From NCBI GenBank assembly GCA_048213135.1, contig PS015576.1, forward strand, positions 1 to 21,235: a DNA stretch of 21,235 nucleotides, read 5' to 3'. The notes beneath the pieces are model-generated. The model made no database searches and was not told where the DNA came from. It saw only the letters and a list, made by a program, of their open reading frames with translations. Positions 10,785 to 19,603 of this stretch are shown here, piece after piece (position 1 is the first letter of the stretch; every line of letters begins with the position of its first letter). The position numbers and the translations under genes are program-made. Source of the DNA: Reclinomonas americana ATCC 50394 (lineage: Eukaryota; Jakobida; Jakobea; Jakobida).

Positions 10785-10799
10785 GACGGACAGTGATTG
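10785..10799 (-). promoter_or_regulatory. Conserved upstream block of copy A
   Basis: On the minus strand this reads CAATCACTGTCCGTC, followed 10-15 bases later by GGACGCTCGGAAAAAAGACG. The same pair of blocks occurs upstream of copies C and D at about 120-145 bp before the ATG. It is a candidate core-promoter or transcription-factor site, but could also be recent duplication homology. Confidence 0.45.
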
Positions 10800-10968
10800 C
10801 ATAGTGGCGACGTTGTGTGTCGCAACTCGCGAGTGGAGTCTGGAACAGCTTCATCGCATGATACACACAATCAAGCTATGATGGCAAACTTGGGGGTTGG
10901 TGATACGTTCAAGTCGGCAGCACGCAATCAAGATATCGATCCGCTTCGCAGTGCGCGTCAAACAAACA

Positions 10969-11035
10969 AAACACTTCATTCACCACATTCCAATAATGCG
11001 ATAAAAGCCCACAAATCCCTTGCCGACAATGACCT
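10969..11035. repeat. 67-bp spacer repeat, copy 1
   Basis: Lies between the end of copy B and the start of copy A. Apart from a few substitutions it matches 12459-12525 base for base, including the block ACAAATCCCTTGCCGACAAT. A 16-bp fragment of the same sequence (AACAAAACACTTCATT) recurs near 12645-12660. It marks the edges of the tandemly duplicated gene unit. Confidence 0.8.
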
Positions 11036-11145
11036 ATTAAATGCATCCACCGCTGCATCTCTTGGCCGTGTCAGTCCTTCCGCAATTCCTTGAATCATTT
11101 CACATACGTTCGCCTCAACGCTTCCGCGAATTGTCGGACTTGGGC

Positions 11146-12282
11146 TTACTCCTTCTCATGCAGCTGCGCCACAAGATCGTCCCTGTCACGCAAGGCAGCA
11201 GTCAATTGAGCCTGCAGTTGACCATGAGCTCGCTGCCACTCCGCGTTGGCTTGCTGAAGCTGGGCAACGACGTCCTCGTATTCCCTACGTTGTCGATCCC
11301 ACTCCCGTTGCTGCTGTTCTCGCTCCTGCAGTGCGGCGGCAAGATCGCGCTGGAGTTGAGCAAGGAGTGCGTCCTTCTCGGCCAGTTGGCGTGCCATTGC
11401 CGACTCATCGATAACCGCCTGTACAGAAGGCAAATGTGACACGAGAGTGCGAGGGAAACATGAAACGCACGCGAAAACGAGTAGGAACATAAGCAGATGC
11501 AGAATGGCTCTCTCCGTCTCACCTGTCGCGCCAGCTCTGCATGTTCCGCAACGTCACACCAAGACACACATGGCGGAGTGTAAGCAACAACAGAGTGAAT
11601 CACACAACGCGCTAACAGAAAGATGAGACAGCACCTGAAGGTGCAGGAGTCTGTGGCTGTTGCGCAGCGAGGCGATCAAGCAACTCGGCCACTTGCTGCT
11701 TGCCCTTGTCACGTGCCGCCTCAGCCGCTGTCTTGCCCGCCTTGTCGACCATCGGAACGAGGTTGGGAAAGCGAGTGGCGAGGAGGCGCACAATGTCTTC
11801 GTGGCCTTGCCGAGCAGCCTCATGCAGCGCAGTGGACTGTGGAGTCACAGCACCATCATTGGAGACCGCCCGCACCATCTCCGCCGGACATCGTCGCTCA
11901 TCTGCGAGCAGCCACTCCACTGCGCAAAGACGCCCACAGTAGGCAGCCGTCATTAGCGGAGTCCAACCATAGTCGTCAACCTGCAGTGCGAGTTGTGGTC
12001 CCACGCCACTCTCCTCCCACAAGTACTCCAACACGGGAACGTGGTCCTCTTGAGCGGCACAGAGATACGCAGAGCAGCCGGCATCAAGCATCTCCGCTCT
12101 CTTCAGCAGAGTGTGTGCGCCCTCACGCGCCACCAACTCGCGCAGTGCCTCCACGTCGCCATCAATTGCCATCTCCCATGCTTTCCTCAGACGAAAACTG
12201 TCGCACAAAGAGGCAAAAGCAGAAGCGCGAGTGAGAGTGAGAGAAAGAGAATGCCACCTGACAGCATCACAGCATACCTCAT
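11146..12282 (-). CDS. Ankyrin-coiled coil protein, kinase lost (copy B)
   Basis: Exons 12282-12278, 12197-11635, 11536-11523, 11418-11146; 285 codons ending TAA. Residues about 5-180 are ankyrin repeats very close to those of A and D (LEYLWEESGVGPQL, VEWLLADERRC, STALHEAARQGHEDIVRLL). The 14-nt microexon gives ELARQ. The last exon is a coiled coil (MARQLAEKDALLAQLQRDL and on to QLHEKE). The frame then stops, whereas copy A continues with EKDQLVSQLRQ. Past the TAA the frame still reads coiled-coil-like AQVRQFAEALRR for about fifteen codons, then stops again, and no kinase sequence follows. So either a nonsense change shortened a longer gene or the duplication was cut off here. It could be a functional short protein, since the frame is otherwise intact. 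Confidence 0.75.
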
Positions 12283-12414
12283 TTTCTTCAATCTCGAGGC
12301 GGAAGAGAAACGACACCAACTCTCTCTCTCTCTCTTTCACACACTGCGCCTTCCCTTCACACACGCTCTGCCGTTTCGATCGCCGTTTCCCCGACTGTTG
12401 TTGCGAGCGTCCTG

Positions 12415-12424
12415 GACGGACGAC
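12415..12424 (-). promoter_or_regulatory. Partial upstream block of copy B
   Basis: Upstream of copy B only part of the shared block survives (the CGTCC and GGACGCTCG pieces). The CAATCACTG half present in A, C and D is missing. Copy B may therefore be driven differently or more weakly (inference). Confidence 0.25.
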
Positions 12425-12458
12425 GTCGCGCTTGCATCGCTCGGTTGTCATAAAAAAA

Positions 12459-12525
12459 AAACACTTCATTTACCACATTCCGATAATGCGACAAACGCCG
12501 ACAAATCCCTTGCCGACAATGACCT
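12459..12525. repeat. 67-bp spacer repeat, copy 2
   Basis: Second copy of the spacer element at 10969-11035, here upstream of copy B in the B-C spacer. It starts after a run of A and ends GACCT like the first copy. Confidence 0.8.
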
Positions 12526-12788
12526 TGGCACACCAACAATATATAAACACATTGTACTTCTCCAACAGTCATCTAGATCTTCCCTTTCAGGAGGCAAAGC
12601 CAAAAAAACGCATACTATATATATATGCATCCCCGCCTTCTCCAAACAAAACACTTCATTCACTTTGTGAATGAAACCCACTGCACATTCACTGCTCATC
12701 TGTGCGAGAGAAAACACAAACGTGGAGTGTGAACACGCACGCACAACGTGGCAGCAGTTGACGAGAGAGTGCACACCTGCAGTTGTTC
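12526..12788. other. C-B spacer with intron remnant
   Basis: Downstream of copy C's stop, the minus strand still carries a recognisable intron: a CTGCAG/GTGTGC donor at 12775 and a tract like TCCACGTTTGTGTTTTCTCTCGCACAG ending about 12700. It is similar to intron 2 of copy D. No microexon or coiled-coil sequence follows. A TATATATATA run lies at about 12616-12625. Confidence 0.55.
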
Positions 12789-13420
12789 CTATTGCTCCTC
12801 GGCAAGTCGATCGAGCAACTCGGCCACTTTGTTCTCGTCACTCTCGCGTGCCAGCTGCGCCGCCGTCTTGCCTTTTTTGTTGACCATGGGAATGAGGTCG
12901 GGAAATCGAGTGGCGAGGAGTCGCACAATGGCTTTGCGGCCCATCTTTGCAGCATAATGCATTGCGGTGGACTGCTTAGACGAAGCACGGTCATTGGTGA
13001 CCGCCCGCACCATCTCCGGCGAACATCGTCGCTCATCGGCAAGCAACCACTCCACGACTTGCAGACGGTCTCCGGAAGCAGCGGCCATCAGTGGCGTCCA
13101 TCCTTCGCCGTTGAGCAGTTGTGCGAGTTGAGGTCCGACGCCGCTCTCCTCCCACAAGTACTCCAACACTGGCAAATGGCCCCGCCAACAGGCACGGAGA
13201 AATGCCGAGCTGCCATGCCTATCAATCTCCTCTCTCATAAGCAGAGTCTCGGCGCCCTCATACGCCACCAACTCGCGCAGTGCCGCCACATCGCCCTCAT
13301 CCGCCATCTCCCATGCTCGCTTCCGAGGGTCACTGCCACCAAAGAGGCAAACGCAGAAGCGCGAGTGAGAGTGAGAAACAGAGAGTGAACGCCAACTGAC
13401 ATAATCACAGCACACCTCAT
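12789..13420 (-). CDS. Ankyrin-only paralogue, 3'-truncated (copy C)
   Basis: Exons 13420-13416 and 13332-12789; 183 codons ending TAG. The protein is essentially the ankyrin block alone (MSDPRKRAWEMADEGDVAAL, then YLWEESGVGPQLAQLL, VEWLLADERRCSPEMV, YAAKMGRKAIVRLLATRF, DENKVAELLDRLAEEQ). The Gln/Pro linker of A and D has been deleted with a frame change that brings the TAG into frame; the old splice donor survives just beyond it. A stand-alone ankyrin protein could act as a competitor or adaptor, or the copy may be a decaying pseudogene. The open ankyrin frame argues for recent or retained function. Confidence 0.7.
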
Positions 13421-13541
13421 TTTCTTTGATCCCGAGGCGGAAGGGAAACGACACCAACTCTCTCTCTCACACACACACACGAACACACTGCACCGTCTCT
13501 TAGCCTTCGTCTTCGTCTTTTTTCCGAGTGTCCTGATTCAT

Positions 13542-13556
13542 GACGGACAGTGATTG
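13542..13556 (-). promoter_or_regulatory. Conserved upstream block of copy C
   Basis: Minus-strand CAATCACTGTCCGTC, identical to the block upstream of copy A, again followed by GGACACTCGGAAAAAAGACG. It lies about 120 bp before the ATG. Confidence 0.45.
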
Positions 13557-13781
13557 TGTGCGACGTCGTGTTCTCGACTGATCTGTGGAGTCTGAAATGC
13601 TTCATCACACGGTACGCAGTCAACTTTTGCTTCCTGACATGCTCTTGCGAAGAGGCGACAGAGTTTTGTTGCGATACCACGCGTAAGAGATCAGTGCACT
13701 TCGAGAAGGCGATCAACTCTCTTGTTAACATATTCCAAGGCTGCCTGCAATGCAGTGCACTCATCACGTGACTTCCTGTGG
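13557..13781. other. Spacer between copy C promoter and relict kinase tail
   Basis: No domain recognised. On the minus strand a short frame (about 13795-13690) reads a helical stretch, DECTALQAALEYVNKRVDRL, before a TGA. Two of the four possible reasons for this are chance and 3' UTR of the relict; I do not call a gene. Confidence 0.4.
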
Positions 13782-13912
13782 CTCATTTCACTTGCTTTCA
13801 CCTCACAGTTCCAACGTAAACTGCCCACACGCCTCGTGCAGGGCGCATGGTCCTGCAGCGCATGCCGAGCTTGACATGGGTTCGGCGACTAATCCACACC
13901 GGCGGTCCAGCT
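13782..13912 (-). pseudogene. Relict C-terminal tail of an A-type kinase
   Basis: The minus strand reads AEPM, then in a shifted frame KLGMRCRTMRP, then EACGQFTLEL and a TGA stop. This matches the last part of copy A (AEPMFELGMRCMTMRPDRP ... EACGQFTLEL). Relative to A there is a one-base loss after AEPM and a deletion of about 44 bases after MRP. The similarity runs a little into A's 3' flank on one side and almost to copy D's stop codon on the other. No upstream part of the A-type kinase is present. It is a broken remnant, not a gene. Confidence 0.8.
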
Positions 13913-13916
13913 CGCA

Positions 13917-16900
13917 CTATGACGACCCAGCCACCGCTCCTACTCCTCCTTGCACTGGCGTCGCCTCACACAATCGCCTCAGCTCGTCGAGCACGTATAT
14001 TGCCGACACGCGAGTTGCTTGAGGCCTCTGCACCACACGCAATCAATGAACAATCCTCCATTCCCTTGCACCCCATCTGTCTCCCATGCGCAACCCAGCA
14101 CTGCCGAATCAGACTGCGAATGTCCTCTGGCACGGCTGCCCGCACTTCATCGTCGTCCAGGTCGCCCGGCAAAACGCCGTCATGCATTCGACGCATGATG
14201 GCTGGTAGCGCCACTCCACTGAATGGCTCGCGGCGAGTTGCAATTAACCAAAGCAGGGAACCGAGTCCATAAACATCCGCTCTTTCATCATACTGCGAGT
14301 GGTCAAAGGAGTGAGTCCACCTATTTTGAGAGGGACCGAGAGAAGGCTAATCACTCACCTGCTGTTCCAACATGGCCTCTGGCGCAGCATACGCCGCTGT
14401 TCCGTGATTCGACTGCATCTTGCCGAGAGTGCCGTGAATCTTGGCCTCCCCAAAGTCACACACCTTGGCCACGAGTCGATCCTCGCTGATGAGAATGTCT
14501 GCGGACATTTAGGGAGGAGGTAAGGGGAGAGGGCGAAATGCAATCGGGGAATGAGAGCGGATAAAGAAGCTTGATTGACAACGAAGAGACTCTTCCTGCC
14601 CCGCTGAGTCACTCTCGTCGTCATCACAGAAAACGACAGCGGGAAAAGCTCGCCGAATAAGTCGAAGGGAATATCCACCTTCTTCGCTTGACGGAATCTG
14701 AGTTATCTCTCTCGCTCACTCACATCACTTTCTCTCCATCTTCAGTCACCCTCCGTGACACGCAACTCTGCGGCTTGAGATCCCGATGCACCACTCGACG
14801 AGAGTGCATGTACACCACCGCCGATGCCACTTGCAAGAGCAGGCTGAGCAGATGCTGTGTCGTCGTGCGCTCATCCTTCACCAGGTCGTGCAGCGTCTCG
14901 GCGTTTCCTTCCTCGCCTTCTTGACCGACATACTCGAGAACGAGAGCGAGGCCGTTACGGTCGTCGTCGCAAACGGCCACCAGTTTCACAATGTGCGGAT
15001 GGCTGTGCGCGCAGGTACATGAGTGACGGTGATGAGCATTCAAGTGAGATTACGAAGAATGCACGCAACTCGAGCTGCATAAGCAGTGAATGTTCGTTCT
15101 CGAAGCAATCTCGAATGCGCCTCCAGTCCACTGACTGCGAAACGCGTGCTTGCTGCCTGACAAAGTAGCGCTTGTACGCCACGGTCTGCGAGTTGCCACC
15201 GAGTCGGAGAGTGGCGTGGAAGACGGCATTCTGGGCTGAAGTATAGACATATATCAGACGAGCCTAGACTACTGCCAACAAAAGCGAAACCCTCACCAAT
15301 GGCGAGCTGTCTTGTCGATAGTTCGAGTTCCGAGAAAGGCACAACAGGCGCACGAATGGCGAATCTCGCTGCTCTCTCCGTCACCAACTCGGCCGTCACG
15401 TTGATACGACACACATCTGTGCACGAGGAGAATGAGATGAGAGAACGAAGAAATCAATGGCAAGTGCAGTCGCAACTCTCGTATGCTTGAAATAGCAGAC
15501 GAATGCTCTCGTGCGATCCATCGGGGAACAGCGTGTGGAGCGAATCACGCACCAGCCGCATGACGCTCACGTACTCTGCGTCCTCGAGTGCAGATAGACG
15601 GGCCAGGTGAGACACGCGATGGCGCACATCCCTCAAGCTCTCCACGGCTCGAATCTACGAATGAAAAAATCAAGTGAGAACACAATAGCACGCAGACATG
15701 TGCACAACATGAAAAAAGAAAGCACGAACAAGGAGAGCAGAAACGCAGAGTGTAGGACTCCTCATCCTCCGTCCTCCTTCTTTCGTTCCCCTCTAATGCT
15801 GCCCTCCCTCCTTCACTCCTCTGTCTTCTTGTGCTCTCCCCTCCTTCCCTCACACCTTGGCGTCGTCAGCAAGCAAGCGCACTGCCAGTCGATCTTCGTT
15901 TGTGACGGGATCCAGACGAATGCCACTCTTCAGCAGATCCTCATCCCGACAGGCAGCACGAGGAATAAATGTGATATACAACAGCAGAGTGCTCAGCAGT
16001 GACACATCCATGCCCGTGGTCACTCCACTCCCCTTGAATGTGCGAATGGCTTCGCGGTTGGAAGGGAACAACTCGACGGAGCGCATGCGAATGTTGCCGC
16101 GCTTGTCCAGCGTCATTCGGCAGTATCTGTGAGGCAGAATGAGTGGAGATGGCAACAGCGCAGCTTGACGACATGTCGAGCACCTTGGTGGTGGAGATGG
16201 CAGGCAGAGTTGCTCAATGTCGAATTCGCCAGGGAAGAAGTCAGTGACGAGTTGGTGCAGGAGGGAGCCGAGAGCCAGTGGAATGATTTCGTGCACGACT
16301 TCGGTGAGCATCAAGATTGGACGACGGTCACTGTGCATGCAAGAGAGAAGTGAGAAAGAAGGTCGTGCACACGAGGCAAAGAAGCTGTCCAATAGGAACC
16401 TGAGAAAGTCCATGTGGAAGAGGGCGCGCAGCTGGCATTCCATCTCATCCACCCTCCGTCGGAGCTGATCGCGTTCTTTGGCAAGATTGGCAAGCTGCGC
16501 ACGAAGAGCATTCCTCTCGACAGTGGTGACGTTTGCGACACGCTCAGCGTCAGTGAGAGCTTGTTGGAGCTGACTGCGACCGGCCGTGAGCGACTCAACA
16601 ACAGCTTGGGTGGTAGCCAGTTCTTCGGTGCGCGAATGATATTCGGCAGAGATGGCCGCGACGGTGGCTTGAGATGCGGCAAAGTACTCGGCGAGTTGGT
16701 CACGCTCCGCAGTGACATTCGCTGTGGAACCGTAAAGTGAGGAACGAAAGACGGATCACGAGCACACAACAAAATCAGCCTGGCGAAACGAACCGAGGGT
16801 ACGATCTTTCTCAGCCAGCTGGGTGGAGAGTCGATCCCTCTCGGACTGCAACTGGGCATTCTTCTGCTGCTCTTCGGCGTTGGCTCGCTGCAGCTGAGCG

Positions 16901-17930
16901 ACAATGTCCTCGTGCTTTCGTCGCTGCCGGTCCCACTCCCGCTGTTGCTGCTCCCGCTCCTGTTGTGCTGCGGCAAGGTCGTGTTGGAGTTGGGCGAGGA
17001 GTGCGTCCTTGTCGGCGAGCTGGCGTGCGACGGTGGGATCATCATCAACCGACTGCAATTTACGAGAGTGCGAGGGAGACACGGAACGGATGTGAGAAGT
17101 GAGTTTCACGAGCAACAAGAAGCAGAGAGTGGCACTCTCCGTCTCACCTGGCGTGCTGGCACTGCATCATATTCGCCAGAAACGACACACAAGGACAAAC
17201 ACAGGCGTGGAGCGTGAGCACGAACACAATATGCCAATAGACATAGAGGTCATACCTGCAGGAGGCGGGGATCGCGGCTGCTGTTGTTGTTGTCGGCGTG
17301 GTGGTGCTGGTTGCGCAGCAAGGCGATCGAGCAAGTCGGCCACTTTTGGATTGTAGGTGTCGCGTGCCCACTGAGCCGCCGTGTTGCCCTCCTTGTTGAC
17401 CATGGGAATGAGGTCGGGAAAGCGAGTGGCGAGGAGTCGCACAACGGCTTCGTGGCCATATGCGGCAGCCCAATGCAGTGCAGTGGACTGTGGATATTCG
17501 GCACTGTCATTGGTGACCGCCTGCACCATCTCCGGCGGACATCGTCGCTCATCGGCAAGCAACCACTCCACCACTTGCAGATGCCCTCCGCCGGCGGCCA
17601 CCATCAGCGGCGTCCAGCCATAGAAGTCGACCATTTGTGCGAGTTGTGGCCCGACACCACTCTCCTCCCACAAATACTCCAACACAGAGAGATGGCCTTT
17701 GTAAGCGGCACAGTAAAATGCCGACTGGCGACGATCATCCATCTCCTCTCTCTTCAGCAGAGAGTGTGCGCCCTCACGCGCCACCAACTCGCGCAGTGCA
17801 TTCACATCGCCATCCAGCGCCATCTCGAATGCTTTCTTGCGACGAGCACTGCCACCAAAGAGGCAAAAGCAGATGCGCGAGTGAGAGTGAGCGAGAGAAT
17901 GCAACCTGACAACATCACAGCGCACCTCAT
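13917..17930 (-). CDS. Ankyrin-coiled coil-unknown domain-kinase (copy D)
   Basis: Fourteen exons: 17930-17926, 17848-17256, 17161-17148, 17052-16794, 16721-16400, 16330-16184, 16126-15856, 15654-15477, 15416-15297, 15235-15070, 15002-14767, 14498-14359, 14292-14095, 14027-13917. They sum to 920 codons, all phases matching, ending TAG. Residues about 5-180 are ankyrin repeats close to copy A; about 205-395 coiled coil; about 396-620 a domain I do not recognise; about 625-905 a protein kinase. Kinase motifs: lysine in TVAYKRY, LLMQLD/HPHIVKLVAV, LALVLEYV, VVHRDLKPQN/ILI, KVCDFGEAK, GTAAYAAPEA, DVYGLGSLLW, IRSLIRQCW and a last exon RPQATRVSAIYVLDELRRLC. The Gly-loop position reads LAIAQNAVFHA, without the usual glycines. 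The kinase differs from that of copy A (APE rather than MDP, different joins), although the N-terminal 200 residues are near-identical in plan. It is probably cytoplasmic; the target is unknown. Confidence 0.8.
15477..16400 (-). other. Unrecognised domain between coiled coil and kinase of copy D
   Basis: Encoded by exons 16330-16184, 16126-15856 and 15654-15477, roughly residues 397-596. Notable stretches: DRRPILMLTEVVHEIIPLAL, RYCRMTLDKRGNIRMRSVEL, GMDVSLLSTLLLYITFIPRA and LEDAEYVSVMRLVRDSLHTL. It looks like a folded, mainly helical domain, with no low complexity and an even hydrophobic pattern. I cannot match it to a family. It is absent from copies A, B and C. Confidence 0.5.
17148..17161 (-). 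other. 14-nt microexon of copy D
   Basis: TG CCA GCA CGC CAG between GATGCAG and GTGAGA. With the preceding G it gives VPARQ and restores phase 0. Equivalents are 11536-11523 in copy B (14 nt, ELARQ) and 9890-9871 in copy A (20 nt, DAPPARQ). Without it the frames on either side do not join. Confidence 0.75.
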
Positions 17931-18060
17931 TTTCTTTGAGAGAAAACAACAGCGTGCTCTCTCTCTCTCGCACACACACTCTCCTTCACACACACACGCC
18001 CTCTCTGCCTCGCGCACTGCCTTGATCTGCTTGCCTTTTTTTCTGCGTGTCCTCTTGCTT

Positions 18061-18075
18061 GGCGGACAGTGATTG
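18061..18075 (-). promoter_or_regulatory. Conserved upstream block of copy D
   Basis: Minus-strand CAATCACTGTCCGCC followed by GAGGACACGCAGAAAAAAAGG, matching the paired blocks upstream of copies A and C with a few changes. It lies about 130 bp before the ATG. Confidence 0.45.
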
Positions 18076-18395
18076 CAATGCGATGTCGGAATTCTCTTGC
18101 CACGATTGCACGACAGATCCATGAACTTCTGCAACGCTCCACCACATGTACTGTCTTCCTTCGCCACTGCTGCTTTACAGCGCGAAGTCGCACCCATTTT
18201 CCTCATCACTTCTGCTCTGCTTCTCCTCCCTCCCCCTTTCCCCTTCCTCCCCCCTCTCCCCCTTCCCTCACCACCACCAATCGATTATACTTGAACAATA
18301 AAAAACAAACAAAAAACAACACTCCCATCTACGCACACTCTCCTCTCCCCCAACCCACCCCCACCCGAGCATGCACAAACACCCATCCCTCCTCC
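18076..18395. other. Spacer between copy D and the NPC1-like gene
   Basis: No gene seen. 18215-18285 is a C/T low-complexity tract on the plus strand. 18286-18395 is the 3' flank of the NPC1-like gene; on its sense strand it carries GT-rich and T-rich stretches (TTTTTTGTTTGTTTTTTATTG) that could serve in 3'-end formation. No AATAAA is present on that strand. Confidence 0.5.
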
Positions 18396-19565
18396 TCAAT
18401 TCAACAGCAATCGCTCGCCCTCGCGGTACCGCGGATTCGCCGCCGCACTGCCCGACGGCATCACCGACTCCTGACTCGGCTTGAGCGACAAATGCTCCGC
18501 CTCGTCAGAGGCGTACTCGTGCTGCGGTGGACCGAACTGCACGCAGACCAGAGATAAGGACGACAGAGACACACAACAAGCAACTCAACAATCGAAGGGA
18601 AGCATGACGCAACCACTGACAGTAGTACCGGAAGCACCACCAAGCCGTGCCACATGCCGAAAATCACAATTCCGAGATACATGCGGAAGTAGTACACCGT
18701 GAAGATCTCCGACACGGCGAATGCCAGCACCACCACCTGCACACTAAGTTAGGAACACAGTCGACAACCCCCTCCTTCTCCCATTGTCACCCAAGACGCA
18801 ACGCCGCACAGCTTGGTCATGGTGATACCGGAGATAATGTTGGAGCCCATGTGGACCAGCGAAATGTGTGCGCGCTCTGTCCTTGAACCCTTGGCGTGCA
18901 CAAACGTGCGCGCGACGTGCACGCAGAATTCGACGCATAGACCAATGGAGACACATCTGCGGTTGGACAGTGAGCGGAAGGAGAGGGGACAGACAGGGAC
19001 ACCGCGAGTCACGCAACAGATTGACCACCGACACGGCGTTGACGGAAATGTTCCACAGGTACATGAAGCCGAGCATGTCGAAATACATCGACGCCACACA
19101 CACCAGCACCACCAGCGAGGCCCACAGGTTGCCGAGCAGCAGGACCACCACCAAGAACACGGCGGCTGTGAGAAAGGAAGGGAGGAGTGAGTTTACAGAG
19201 AAGGGCAGATTGCTGCTCTGTACTCAAAGTCCCATTCTCCTCCCATAGAGTTTCTCAGCACCACAGATCGCGAAGCGAGAGCACTGCCCTCATGAAGAAG
19301 TTTCGCACCATGTCATTCAGGGGCACAAAAGGAACGGATCATGTAATACTGCCGGTCTCTTCCATGAACTGACAGACAGCACTCTGCTCGCACACTTTCT
19401 CCCTTCGTCTCTCTCTCTCTCAGCCCTCACTTTAGAAGCTTGCGCACAGAGTCCCTCTCACATGTTATGCAAGAGCACAAGCACATATAAGGAACTGATC
19501 TGTAATCTTACCAATCTCTTTCATGAACTCACAGACAGCACTCTGCTTGCACACTCTCCCCTTCC

Positions 19566-19603
<38 letters not shown>

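Noticed and set aside
11146-12791. Reassigned genetic code (TAA/TAG as Gln), to extend copies B and C
   Set aside because: The SUN gene ends at TAG and copy D at TAG exactly where domains end. More than a thousand codons in long exons contain no internal TAA or TAG.
13417-13767. 116-codon minus-strand frame between copies C and D
   Set aside because: It runs through copy C's promoter and 5' UTR into exon 1, with no domain.
15003-15069. GC-AG intron, or a frameshift breaking the kinase of copy D
   Set aside because: Using the GTTGCG donor at 15069 restores the frame and gives LMQLD/HPHIVKL, so no exception is needed.
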